A DNA stretch of 64,000 nt, from positions 468,711-532,710 of the forward strand of contig NZ_JACOFZ010000002.1 of NCBI RefSeq assembly GCF_014284155.1, written 5' to 3'. Below the pieces are notes generated by a model, which was not told the origin of the DNA, did no database searches, and saw only the letters and a list, made by a program, of their open reading frames with translations. Below are positions 19,050-27,692 of this stretch, in pieces. The stretch's first letter is position 1, and each line of letters begins with the position of its first letter. The position numbers and the translations under genes are program-made. This DNA comes from Affinundibacterium nitidum (lineage in GTDB: Bacteria > Pseudomonadota > Gammaproteobacteria > Burkholderiales > Burkholderiaceae_D).

Positions 19050-19303
19050 TGGTCGCCTTTCTTTGCTTACTTTCTTTGGCGAAGCAAAGAAAGTGAGTGG
19101 CCGCCGGGCCACACCCGGCCAACTAACTTTAATAATCACCAAAAGCCAATGAAACAAAGAACGAAAGACACTGGATTCACCCTTGCAGGGTACGCCCGTG
19201 TTTGCAAACACGAGTCAATCGCCGAGCAATCAGCATGCTAATCGAAACCCTCGCCAATTCCTTCGCGAGAATGACAGGCCAACGTATTCGGTCATCATCA
19301 ATC

Positions 19304-21625
19304 TCATTTTCTCACTCTCCACCAAGACGGCAACAAAGCACGTACTTGCGCTTGATTAAACCGATCATCCATCAAGTAAATCACCCCTTGATCTTCCGGT
19401 GTCCGTATCACACGGCCCGCTGCTTGCACTACTTTTTGTAAGCCGGGAAAAAGATAGGTGTAGTCATACCCTGCGCCAAAAATGTCTTGCATGCGTTGGC
19501 GTATATGTTCGTTGATGGGATTCAGTTGTGGCAATCCGAGCGTAGCGATGAAGGCACCGATCAGGCGTGCGCCTGGCAGGTCTATGCCTTCACCAAAGGC
19601 ACCGCCTAAGACGGCGAAGCCTATGCCTTGGCTGTGTTCGGTGAACTGGTCAACAAACTGTCTGCGCGCAGACTCGTCCATGCTGCGCGTTTGCGTCCAG
19701 ATTGCAATATCGGGGTAGCAGCGCTGCAAATCTTCGCGCGCTTGTTCCATGTAGTCGAAGCTGCTGAAGAATGCGAGGTAGTTGCCCGGCTTTGCGGCGA
19801 ATTGGCTTGCAATCGTTTCGCTGATGGGGCGTAGGGATTTTTGTCTGTCTTGGTAACGTGTAGAGACGTGGTCAAGTACCTGCACGGACAATTGTTCTGA
19901 TCGAAATGGCGAGGGCACATCGATCCATGCGGTGTTATCGGGCATGCCTAGCAAATCGCTGTAATAGTTCCACGGACTCAATGTGGCAGAAAACAAGGCG
20001 CTGCAATGGCTGGCCGCGAAGCGATGTTTGAGGAAAGGCGCGGGAACGATATTGCGCACGCAGAGTATCGATTCGCCGCGTTCAATTTTTACGTCGAACA
20101 AGGAGTGCTCAGCAAAGCTTTCACACAAGCGACTGAACAATAAAGCGTCGAGATAAAAACTCTGCAGCTCTGGCAATACAGCGGTTGGATGTTGATTGAA
20201 GTAGCTAGCCACATCGGCACAAGCATTACTTAGAGCGAGTAGAAATTTTTCAGGTAACTGTTGATGAGCGATATACTCATCTTCTTGTTCTTTGTGCAGC
20301 TGGCGCCATTGCCTCGCGACGCGTTCGAACGGTTTTTTCAGATCAGCAGGCGCGAGTTTGCGCATGGCTTTGAAGTCGCGATAGGCTAACTCGGCGCTAT
20401 ACATGGCCCGAGCGCGCGCCACCATATTGTGCGCTTCATCGACTAAGAGTGCGACCTTCCACTCGTTCGCTAACGTTTGCCCAAACAACATGGCATTCAA
20501 GTCAAAGTAATAGTTGTAGTCGCCTACCACCATGTCTGACCACTTGCTCATTTCCGTGCTCAGGTAATAAGGGCAAATCTCATGATCCAAGGCGAGTTGA
20601 CGTAAATTGGTTTGGTCTAAAACCGGCACCCGCAACGCGGCTTGTCTCGCAGCAGGAAGGCGATCGTAGAAACCCTTCGCTAGGGGGCATGAATCACCAT
20701 GACAAGCTTTATCGGGATATTCGCACGCTTTACTTTTGGCGACCAGTTCAATCACACGCAGCGGGCGCATGGGTTCAACACCCTGCACCGTATCTGCCGT
20801 GTTTAATTGCGGCGCCAGCGTTGTGATGGCGTCTAATGCCAATTGCCGTCCCGATGTTTTGGCGGCCAAAAAAAAGATCTTATCGAGGCTATGTTCTTTG
20901 CAGGCTTTTAGCATAGGGAAGATACTGGCCATGGTTTTGCCTATGCCTGTTGGTGCTTGCGCCAGCAGGCAACAGCCACGATGACTGGCCTTGTACATCG
21001 CTTCCGCCAACTCGCGCTGCCCGACCCGAAATTGGGCGTGCGGGAAAGTCAGGGCATCCAACACGGCATCGCGTTCTTGTCTATGCCGCATCTCCTGCTT
21101 TGCCCAAGCTAAAAACAGCGTACATTGCTGTTCGAAGAACACACGCAATTCTTCGGCACTGTGATTCGTGCTTACTGCAGTTTCGGCCTTGGTATCAACA
21201 TTAAAGTAAATCAAGCTGACGCGAATTTGTAGAAGCTGCAGCTTCTCACATAACAAATGCGCGTAAATCTTGGCTTGCGCCAGATGCAAACAACGGTGGT
21301 TCTCAGGGATATTGGCAAGATCTCCACGATAGGTCTTGATCTCTTCGACTTGTTTGCGCTCGGGCCAATAACCGTCTGCCCTGCCCTTCACTAGCAATTC
21401 TTGATAGCCCCCCTGTAAAGCAACTTCGTATTCGTAGCTGGCGGGACGTCGCGACACCACTTGCCCGTGGCCCTCAATGCCTTCTTGTGCGCTTGGCGAC
21501 GGCGTGAAGCGCAAATCGAGATCACCTTGTTTGGCAGTGAATTCGCACAGGCTACGAACACCGATAGTGTAGTTGGCTAGAGTCGTCGCCTCTGCATCAG
21601 TTTTGGCAGTAAGGACTAGCGTCAC
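19304..21625 (-). CDS. Iron-sulfur Rad3/DinG-type DNA helicase with N-terminal Cas4/RecB-like nuclease domain
   Basis: The start chosen is GTG at 21623-21625, which overlaps the stop of the upstream FAN1 gene (GTGA); an ATG 60 bp further upstream would read into FAN1 and adds no family sequence. The protein is 773 residues. The N-terminal 160 or so carry a PD-(D/E)xK pattern (GRADGYW, then VEEIKTYRG, then a late Gln/Tyr helix). Helicase motifs: Walker A APTGIGKT, DEAH box VDEAHN, and motif VI QAAGRVIRTPEDQG. Four cysteines between motifs Ia and II (KACEYPDKACHGDSCP and HEICPYY) match the XPD/DinG 4Fe-4S site. It should unwind or cleave damaged-DNA structures with FAN1. Translation is coupled to FAN1. 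Confidence 0.93.
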   Translation of the reverse strand: MTLVLTAKTDAEATTLANYTIGVRSLCEFTAKQGDLDLRFTPSPSAQEGIEGHGQVVSRRPASYEYEVALQGGYQELLVKGRADGYWPERKQVEEIKTYRGDLANIPENHRCLHLAQAKIYAHLLCEKLQLLQIRVSLIYFNVDTKAETAVSTNHSAEELRVFFEQQCTLFLAWAKQEMRHRQERDAVLDALTFPHAQFRVGQRELAEAMYKASHRGCCLLAQAPTGIGKTMASIFPMLKACKEHSLDKIFFLAAKTSGRQLALDAITTLAPQLNTADTVQGVEPMRPLRVIELVAKSKACEYPDKACHGDSCPLAKGFYDRLPAARQAALRVPVLDQTNLRQLALDHEICPYYLSTEMSKWSDMVVGDYNYYFDLNAMLFGQTLANEWKVALLVDEAHNMVARARAMYSAELAYRDFKAMRKLAPADLKKPFERVARQWRQLHKEQEDEYIAHQQLPEKFLLALSNACADVASYFNQHPTAVLPELQSFYLDALLFSRLCESFAEHSLFDVKIERGESILCVRNIVPAPFLKHRFAASHCSALFSATLSPWNYYSDLLGMPDNTAWIDVPSPFRSEQLSVQVLDHVSTRYQDRQKSLRPISETIASQFAAKPGNYLAFFSSFDYMEQAREDLQRCYPDIAIWTQTRSMDESARRQFVDQFTEHSQGIGFAVLGGAFGEGIDLPGARLIGAFIATLGLPQLNPINEHIRQRMQDIFGAGYDYTYLFPGLQKVVQAAGRVIRTPEDQGVIYLMDDRFNQAQVRALLPSWWRVRK

Positions 21626-23352
21626 GGCGCATCCTCTTGCCAACGCAAATAGCATACTGAAATCGGCAATGCATGTTGCTGACAAAATTCGATCAGACGC
21701 AATTGATTGTCTTGTAGCTTGTCTCCAGGACCTTTGACTTCGATCAGTTGGTAAGCCTCTCGTTCTGGGTAAAACTGAATCAAATCAGGGAAACCACTGC
21801 GATTGCTTTTGATGTCGGACAAGATGCGCGTGAACCAGTGTTTCAAATCATGCGCTGGGATGCAGTGCAATGCCATTTCCAGCAGATCTTCATCCAACGT
21901 TTCCCAGAACACGAAGGGTGACTGTTTACCGTATTTTTCAGCATAGGTCTGACGAATGCGATCGCGATAGACGTCGGATTCCAATAGCGCGAAACAGTGG
22001 GCAAAGTCGTCTGCTCGTCTTTGCACAAAGTCTTCGCTGCTTAAGTCAACGGGGCCACGATGGAAGGGATGAAAAAACGCGCCTGGCAAAGCTTTAAAGA
22101 TAGCAGGCCAACACAGCAAGCCGAGTAGGGAATTGAGTAAAGCGTTTTCGACATAAAACACTGGCGCGTCATCTTGATGCAAATGCTCGCGCACTACATG
22201 TTCCACATAAAAATCTTCACTTGGGTAAGGCAATTCGAGATGCAAAGTATGAATCTCTATCGCTGCTTTTTTCTCAGGCTTTTGCAAACCCAGCTTACGG
22301 TTTAGGCGCGGGGCACTTCGCATTAATTGCTGTAATTCGGCATCGCTTTCTGGCGCCGCTATTGCTTGGTTCAAGAGTTCTAATGCAGCAGCACTTGCGC
22401 CCATTTTTTCAAGCACGCGAATGCATCGCTGGCGTGCGCCGGGATAGCCGCTTGCAAGATAAGCTGTTTCAGCGAGTGACCATGTTTGCTGTTTTTCCGC
22501 ATACTGGCCGATATGAAATAAGAGTTTATGACGCCGCCGTTCTATCCATGCATTGGAGATATTGAGTTCTTGTACTTGGGAGAGAACATGGTCTACCTCT
22601 TCTATCGAGGCACATTGATCAAAGGTATCTCGACAACTTTGCAAGGCAAGATAGTCATCGACATCACGACGCGACTGAAAGCCACGAGCTTCAGGAGAAA
22701 AATCTATACTTTCATATTGATAGATGCCGAGGTCAGACAAGACGAACTCTGACCAATCTTGATGGCTGTTTCCAAAAAAAATCAAGCGCAAGCGATGACA
22801 CAGATCTTTGATTTTGATCCGCCACACTTGTTCATCTGCGTTGGCGTACCACGAAGAAAACGCCTGCACCAGCTCACCACCATCGGCATCTTGAAACTCG
22901 GCTTGCTCAGCCAAAGAGGCGAGTAAATCAGCCTTCTTTAATTGCTTTTGTGTTGACGTTAAAGCGAAGCTTGTTGTCAATTCAGGCTTCAATAGCAAGT
23001 CAAACAATTCGCTTAAGCTTAATTGCGGATCTTCCTCCACCCATGCCACATCGATCAAGACTTGCATTGCCATTGCGGTATCGCCTATCTCGTCGTAATG
23101 CAGTTTACTGCGACGAAATAGCTCACCTTTCCGCATGACCATGCGCACAAACAAAGCACGCGAGGCTTGCGGTAACTCGGCAAACTGGTCGATGAATTGC
23201 TTCTCTTCCGCGTTGAGCACATCGTCATAACGCGAGCGTACCCAGTCGAGTACAAGCTCGAAATTGTCGAGGTAGTACAAGGGGTCCAGAATTGGAAGCC
23301 CTGCCTCCGATGCGACATCGGATTCGAGCATGGAATTGATATGAGACGACAT
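21622..23352 (-). CDS. FAN1-like structure-specific nuclease with VRR-NUC domain
   Basis: 576 residues. The N-terminal part has the FAN1 helical/SAP-like opening (PLYYLDNFELVLDWV, then RALFVRMVMRKGELFRR) and a TPR-like middle (GYPGARQRCIRVLEKMG). The C-terminal VRR-NUC domain carries the nuclease motif GFPDLIQFYP followed by LIEVKGPGDKLQDNQ, i.e. PD-x(n)-ExK. FAN1 proteins are 5' flap/exonucleases that unhook interstrand crosslinks. The gene is co-transcribed with the helicase downstream (4-bp overlap). A LexA-type box lies 40 bp before the ATG, so DNA-damage induction is likely. Confidence 0.93.
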   Translation of the reverse strand: MSSHINSMLESDVASEAGLPILDPLYYLDNFELVLDWVRSRYDDVLNAEEKQFIDQFAELPQASRALFVRMVMRKGELFRRSKLHYDEIGDTAMAMQVLIDVAWVEEDPQLSLSELFDLLLKPELTTSFALTSTQKQLKKADLLASLAEQAEFQDADGGELVQAFSSWYANADEQVWRIKIKDLCHRLRLIFFGNSHQDWSEFVLSDLGIYQYESIDFSPEARGFQSRRDVDDYLALQSCRDTFDQCASIEEVDHVLSQVQELNISNAWIERRRHKLLFHIGQYAEKQQTWSLAETAYLASGYPGARQRCIRVLEKMGASAAALELLNQAIAAPESDAELQQLMRSAPRLNRKLGLQKPEKKAAIEIHTLHLELPYPSEDFYVEHVVREHLHQDDAPVFYVENALLNSLLGLLCWPAIFKALPGAFFHPFHRGPVDLSSEDFVQRRADDFAHCFALLESDVYRDRIRQTYAEKYGKQSPFVFWETLDEDLLEMALHCIPAHDLKHWFTRILSDIKSNRSGFPDLIQFYPEREAYQLIEVKGPGDKLQDNQLRLIEFCQQHALPISVCYLRWQEDAP

Positions 23353-23391
23353 TGAAGCGAATGAATCGATAAATATGAGCGAAAATCAAAA

Positions 23392-23411
23392 TACTGTATG
23401 TTTGCACAGTA
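23392..23411 (-). promoter_or_regulatory. LexA (SOS) box upstream of the FAN1-helicase operon
   Basis: TACTGTATGTTTGCACAGTA is a 20-bp dyad with perfect CTGT-N8-ACAG, the LexA consensus of most proteobacteria, plus outer TA pairs. It ends 39 bp before the FAN1 ATG and nothing else is divergent nearby except the 3' end of a lipoprotein gene, so FAN1 is the obvious target. Confidence 0.85.
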
Positions 23412-23517
23412 TATCGATTTTATCGATCGCCTACTACAAGGCTTTATCCAATCCCTATCTCATTTTTTGCGCCAAGCACTTTGAACGCTCATCGTGCTTG
23501 GCTCGGACTGACTTTTT

Positions 23518-25164
23518 TCAAAAGCCAAATGGTGAATGACGAATGGAATCACCTTGCACATAAATATTTGCAGTGCTATAAGTTGCACCCACTCCAAAGG
23601 CGCTTGACATGAGGAAGCGATACCCGCGATTTCCCTGTGAATTCAATTGACTTAACCAGCCCGAATAGTCGTCGACGTTGGCAAGTGCTGCATATCTGTA
23701 GGACTGTGTATCGGTAGACCTTTTTTGGTAGATCGTAAAAATACCATCGCTCTGAGCGATACTGCCGGCGAAGCGAAAGCCTTGCGCTCCTAACTCGTTT
23801 AAGCGACTCACTTCGCTATCGACACTACCAGAGCCTGGTAGCAATTTGTACTGATAGGTCGCTCCATTAGCATTTTCGTCAACATAAATGCCCACTGTGC
23901 CATCAGAGAAGATGAAACTGCCAGTAAATTGATAGCCGTCTTTTCCTAAACTCTCGAGTTTAGTGAGCGTCTCTTTTGAAGTGGAATATACGTCCTCCAA
24001 CCGATACTTGAAAACTCGAGGGTCTGACTTATTATGGATAAAGAGAGACTTCGTGCCATCTCCAAATAAGTAGGTTCCGTAAAAGTAAAATCCACGCGCA
24101 CCGAAGGCATTTAAGTTCTTTAAAGCTTCAGCCTTATTCCATCCAGCCGTCGCGACCTCATATTCGTAGAGAGCGTTCTTTCCAAAGTTTTTTGTATACA
24201 GCGTGTAGGTCGCGCCTTTGAGGTAGTAGTTACCATTGTATAGATACCCCAGTTTTCCTTGTTCGCCAGCGACTGTGAGAAACTGATTTGAAGTGTCTAC
24301 GCTCAAACTAAGCAATTTTGCTTGAACGCCTACGTCACTAAACCCGACAGCTAACTTGGCTGTCGATGAGTCGGTGGGGGTCACCGCTTTTGCAATCTCC
24401 ATACCTTTACGTATATTCTCGGCATCGCTGGTATAAGACACCCCCTCATCGATAGCGACATAGCGTGCCACTTCAATTTTTCGGTCGAGTAAGTCGGCAA
24501 CGGCTCCATAGGTCACGTCATTCTTGAAGGTATGCGCAGCATTGAGTATCGTCCATACCAATCGCGCTCTCGACGAACGTCCACTCGAGAGCTCGGCGTT
24601 CCAGTAATCTAATCCCGCTTGGTCTACAGTTTGTCGTCCAAGCACATTACGGTAAATGATTTGAATGAATGCTGTATTTGACATTCCTGTCGTGTAACCA
24701 GTGAGCTCGGGGTACAAGACTGCAGCTTCATAAAAGCTCGCTGCGATTTGGTCAATGGTGACACCTTGCTTCAGTTTGCTCGCCCAGTATGACAACCCCT
24801 GTGAATCTGGCACACGATTAAAGAACGCGACATACAATTCGAGAAGCGCATTCACATCTTTATCCGTCAGTCCCTGTAACTTAGTCACCATCGCCGTGTC
24901 GACGATACTGTCCTTAAATCTAAAAATAGGGAAGCCACTATAGGATTTCTCGATGGATGTATTTTTTTCCGAGAGTACGATACCTTGCGCTGATCTCTTC
25001 ACGACAAAGTCTGAACGAAAGCCGTCGATGACGATCTCTGCTTGTTGTGGAGCGGGTGCCGACACTACTTGCGTTTGCGGATGGGTATCACGTGTATCGC
25101 CACCACAAGAGCTCAAAAGGCCGGTCAATATTCCCAGAAAAATAATTCTACTGCTTGGTCGCAC
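23518..25164 (-). CDS. Lipoprotein with DUF4214 domain and C-terminal repeats
   Basis: 548 residues with a lipobox (TGLLSSC, lipidated C20). Residues about 95-240 hold DUF4214-type helices (LYVAFFNRVPDSQGLSYWASKL, then IIYRNVLGRQTVDQAGLDYW), a domain common in secreted and S-layer-like proteins of this group. The C-terminal half contains four related units of about 48 residues, each with a hydrophobic strand, a LNxxGxxGxxF turn and a DGT strand (for example NAFGARGFYFYGTYLFGDGT and ESLGKDGYQFTGSFIFSDGT). The repeats look like a beta-rich extracellular domain. Function is unknown. It stands alone on the minus strand with no operon partner. Confidence 0.85.
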   Translation of the reverse strand: MRPSSRIIFLGILTGLLSSCGGDTRDTHPQTQVVSAPAPQQAEIVIDGFRSDFVVKRSAQGIVLSEKNTSIEKSYSGFPIFRFKDSIVDTAMVTKLQGLTDKDVNALLELYVAFFNRVPDSQGLSYWASKLKQGVTIDQIAASFYEAAVLYPELTGYTTGMSNTAFIQIIYRNVLGRQTVDQAGLDYWNAELSSGRSSRARLVWTILNAAHTFKNDVTYGAVADLLDRKIEVARYVAIDEGVSYTSDAENIRKGMEIAKAVTPTDSSTAKLAVGFSDVGVQAKLLSLSVDTSNQFLTVAGEQGKLGYLYNGNYYLKGATYTLYTKNFGKNALYEYEVATAGWNKAEALKNLNAFGARGFYFYGTYLFGDGTKSLFIHNKSDPRVFKYRLEDVYSTSKETLTKLESLGKDGYQFTGSFIFSDGTVGIYVDENANGATYQYKLLPGSGSVDSEVSRLNELGAQGFRFAGSIAQSDGIFTIYQKRSTDTQSYRYAALANVDDYSGWLSQLNSQGNRGYRFLMSSAFGVGATYSTANIYVQGDSIRHSPFGF

Positions 25165-25344
25165 GAGTATCTCCTTACGCTAGGCCAGATCAAAGTTTTG
25201 AAAAATAAATTCAAATTGAGCAATAATTATTGCTCATTGGGCATGCTTTCTCAAGCATTTGCATAGTTTATTTTCTAAAGACCTGTCGATACTGCATCCA
25301 CTCTCCAGCGAAACGGAGTCACCGAGCAATACGTTCAACCTCAC

Positions 25345-26268
25345 TTACTCCCCTCGCATTACCTCTACCAATTGTTGTCGCAACCACCTTGCCGCCGCAT
25401 CGTTGTCGGTATTCGCATGCCAATACAGATGCGCGTCAATCGGTTGTGTTGTGAGGGGAAAAGCATCGATGCGATTTTGGAATTGCGCATTAGCGATATT
25501 GGCATAATGCTCAGGCATCGTCAGTAATAAGTCGGTTTCTGACACCACACGGCAGGCCGCGAAGTAGTGTTGACAGCGCAAGGCGATGTGGCGACGCAAA
25601 CCTTCACGGTTCAATTCTGTGTCTTCCAAACCCAAACCCTTACGGCGCGAGGACACTAAGACATGGGCTTGCTGCACATAAGTATCGAGATCGAGCAGCT
25701 TGCCCTTCTTTTTGGGAAATGCAGGATGTCCTTTACGTGATAAGACAATCAGACGGTCTCGCGTCACTCGTTGATGACGGATAGCGCTGCCAGACGCCAT
25801 AGGCATGGGAACATCGAGCACCATGTCGAGATTGCCGCTACTGAGTTCCGTTTCGATATCAGTGCGATCTACACGCACACTGGAAATCAACATCCCCGGC
25901 GCTTGCTCGGCAATTCTCTGCATCAGTTGAGGCAAAAGCGTGGCCTCAAACACATCGCGTAAGCCGAGATGAAAACTGCGCTGCGCTTTACTCGCATCAA
26001 AGCTCTGCTCCGCTTGCAAACTGGATTCAAACAATTGCAAACCCTGACGTACTTGCATGATGATGCTACGCGTAAAGGCGGTCGGCGCCATCACTGAGCC
26101 TTGACGCACAAAAAGCGGATCATTAAACATCGTACGCAAGCGCGCCAAAGCATGGCTCAAAGCTGGCTGACTCAAGTTTAAGACCTGACTGGCGCGTGTG
26201 ATACTGCCTTGGCTGTAGATGGCATCGAGGACGACGAAGAGGTTCAGATCAGTTCTTGAGATATGCAT
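25345..26268 (-). CDS. LysR-family transcriptional regulator
   Basis: 307 residues. The winged HTH is at 1-65 (LNLFVVLDAIYSQGSITRASQVLNLSQPALSHALARL in sense, a canonical LysR N-terminus); the effector-binding domain runs from about residue 95. It is divergent from the acyl-CoA dehydrogenase operon with 130 bp between the starts, the usual arrangement for a LysR regulator and its target. The effector is probably a metabolite of that pathway. Confidence 0.92.
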   Translation of the reverse strand: MHISRTDLNLFVVLDAIYSQGSITRASQVLNLSQPALSHALARLRTMFNDPLFVRQGSVMAPTAFTRSIIMQVRQGLQLFESSLQAEQSFDASKAQRSFHLGLRDVFEATLLPQLMQRIAEQAPGMLISSVRVDRTDIETELSSGNLDMVLDVPMPMASGSAIRHQRVTRDRLIVLSRKGHPAFPKKKGKLLDLDTYVQQAHVLVSSRRKGLGLEDTELNREGLRRHIALRCQHYFAACRVVSETDLLLTMPEHYANIANAQFQNRIDAFPLTTQPIDAHLYWHANTDNDAAARWLRQQLVEVMRGE

Positions 26269-26293
26269 AGCATGAATTATGCCACATGCATAT
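26261..26293. promoter_or_regulatory. ATGCAT dyad in the LysR/acyl-CoA dehydrogenase divergent region
   Basis: ATATGCAT (26261-26268) and ATGCATAT (26286-26293) form an inverted repeat with 17 bp between arms, one arm covering the LysR start codon. It is placed where an autoregulatory LysR site would lie. Both arms are internally palindromic, so chance is not excluded. Confidence 0.35.
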
Positions 26294-26398
26294 CATTCAT
26301 TTGATCTATTTTATGGCCAGCCGTATGCTGCGGTTTAGACCAAGTTTTCCACGCTTTAAGCTGGGCAACGATTTTGACCCAATCGAAGAAAGCACCGC

Positions 26399-27652
26399 AT
26401 GAATTTCGACCATTCTCCCATCGCCAAAGATCTCATCGCTCGTATGCAAAAGTTTATGCAGGAAGAGGTTTTACCTGCCGAAGCCACTTACTACCAGCAA
26501 CTCAAGGGCGGTAGTGACTGGGCCCAATGGCAGCAACCGGCCATCATGGAAGAGCTTAAGGCTAAAGCCAAAGCTGCGGGTTTGTGGAATCTGTTTTTGC
26601 CGGAAGACGGCGCGCGCTTAGCGAATGTGGACTATGCGCCTCTAGCCGAAATCACCGGCCGATCGATGATGTCGCCCGAAGTATTCAACTGTAATGCGCC
26701 AGATACCGGCAATATGGAGGTCTTGGTTAAGTATGGCTCCGAAGAACAAAAACAACGCTGGCTTAAACCTTTGATGAATGGGGAAATTCGTTCTGCGTTC
26801 TGCATGACTGAACCCGACGTCGCATCGAGTGATGCAACCAATATGCAAGCGACCGCTATTGTCGAAGGCGATGAGGTGGTGATCAATGGCCGCAAATGGT
26901 GGAGCTCTGGCATTGGCCATCCCAATTGCAAAGTGCTGATCTTCATGGGTTTAAGCGATGCGACTGCCGACAAACATCGTCAGCATTCTATGGTCTTGGT
27001 GCCGCTTGACACTCCTGGCGTAAAAATTGAACGTATGCTGCCGGTCTTTCATACCTTGGACGAGCCATTTGGTCACGGTGAAGTGAGTTTTACTAACGTA
27101 CGTCTTCCACTATCTGCCATCATTGGCGGTGATGATGGCATCAGCGGCATTGGACGGGGTTTCGAAATCGCACAAGGGCGACTTGGACCCGGTCGAATTC
27201 ATCACTGCATGCGTGCCATTGGTGCAGCGGAATATGCGCTCGAATTGATGTGTCAACGTTCGCTCAGTCGCGTGGCTTTCGGCAAACCCTTGGCGAAACT
27301 AGGTGGCAATGCCGACATCATCGCCAATGCGCGGATGGCAATTGAACAAGCGCGTTTGCTGACATTGAAAGCTGCTTGGATGATGGATACCGTGGGTGTG
27401 AAAGGCGCGATGAGTGAGATTTCACAGATCAAGGTCATAGCGCCGAATATCGCGACTCAGATCATCGATGCTGCGATGCAGATGCACGGTGGCGCGGGGC
27501 TTTCCGATGATTTCCCACTTGCTGCGCTGTATGCCTATGCGCGGGTGTTGCGTCTTGCAGATGGCCCGGATGAAGTTCATCGTGGTTTGATCGCGAAGAT
27601 CGAATTAAAAAATCAAGCAGCTCGCGCAAACGCAGCGCTAGCAACACACTAA
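26399..27652 (+). CDS. Acyl-CoA dehydrogenase family protein (ACAD10/11-like)
   Basis: 417 residues with all acyl-CoA dehydrogenase blocks: helical N-terminus, the FAD/substrate strand [15 protein letters not shown], the middle strand [14 protein letters not shown], the helix with [20 protein letters not shown], and the C-terminal [33 protein letters not shown]. The length and the adjacent phosphotransferase match the ACAD10/11-type pair, in which 4-hydroxyacyl-CoAs are phosphorylated and then processed; that specific activity is inferred here. It is the first gene of a four-gene operon. Confidence 0.93.
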   Translation: MNFDHSPIAKDLIARMQKFMQEEVLPAEATYYQQLKGGSDWAQWQQPAIMEELKAKAKAAGLWNLFLPEDGARLANVDYAPLAEITGRSMMSPEVFNCNAPDTGNMEVLVKYGSEEQKQRWLKPLMNGEIRSAFCMTEPDVASSDATNMQATAIVEGDEVVINGRKWWSSGIGHPNCKVLIFMGLSDATADKHRQHSMVLVPLDTPGVKIERMLPVFHTLDEPFGHGEVSFTNVRLPLSAIIGGDDGISGIGRGFEIAQGRLGPGRIHHCMRAIGAAEYALELMCQRSLSRVAFGKPLAKLGGNADIIANARMAIEQARLLTLKAAWMMDTVGVKGAMSEISQIKVIAPNIATQIIDAAMQMHGGAGLSDDFPLAALYAYARVLRLADGPDEVHRGLIAKIELKNQAARANAALATH

Positions 27653-27692
27653 AGCTCGGTCCTATTTTGAACGATTCTTACAAAGTACTTTT

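Larger units (their letters stand above)
18598..19120. repeat. Structured intergenic repeat, copy A (about 523 bp)
   Basis: This stretch is homologous, end to end, to 62926-63439. It begins with a short hairpin (GTCGGG/CCCGAC, 18611-18627 area), continues with ACCTTTTTT/AAAAAAGGT, then two long imperfect palindromes (18682-18805 and 18930-19049), then CTTTCTTTG/CAAAGAAAG and a terminal GCCGGG/CCCGGC hairpin. It fills most of the 960-bp gap between the EEP gene and the helicase gene. The flanks (18344-18597 and 19121-19303) show nothing recognisable. No transposase is present. Small ORFs on both strands here are judged by-products of the palindromes. Confidence 0.9.

Noticed and set aside
18916-19122. 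A minus-strand ORF within repeat A and a similar one (63196-63456) in repeat B, sharing GCGPAATHFLCFAKESKQRK
   Set aside because: Both follow the palindrome and hairpin sequence, change in step with the stems, lack ribosome-binding sites, and resemble a common spurious translation of such repeats.
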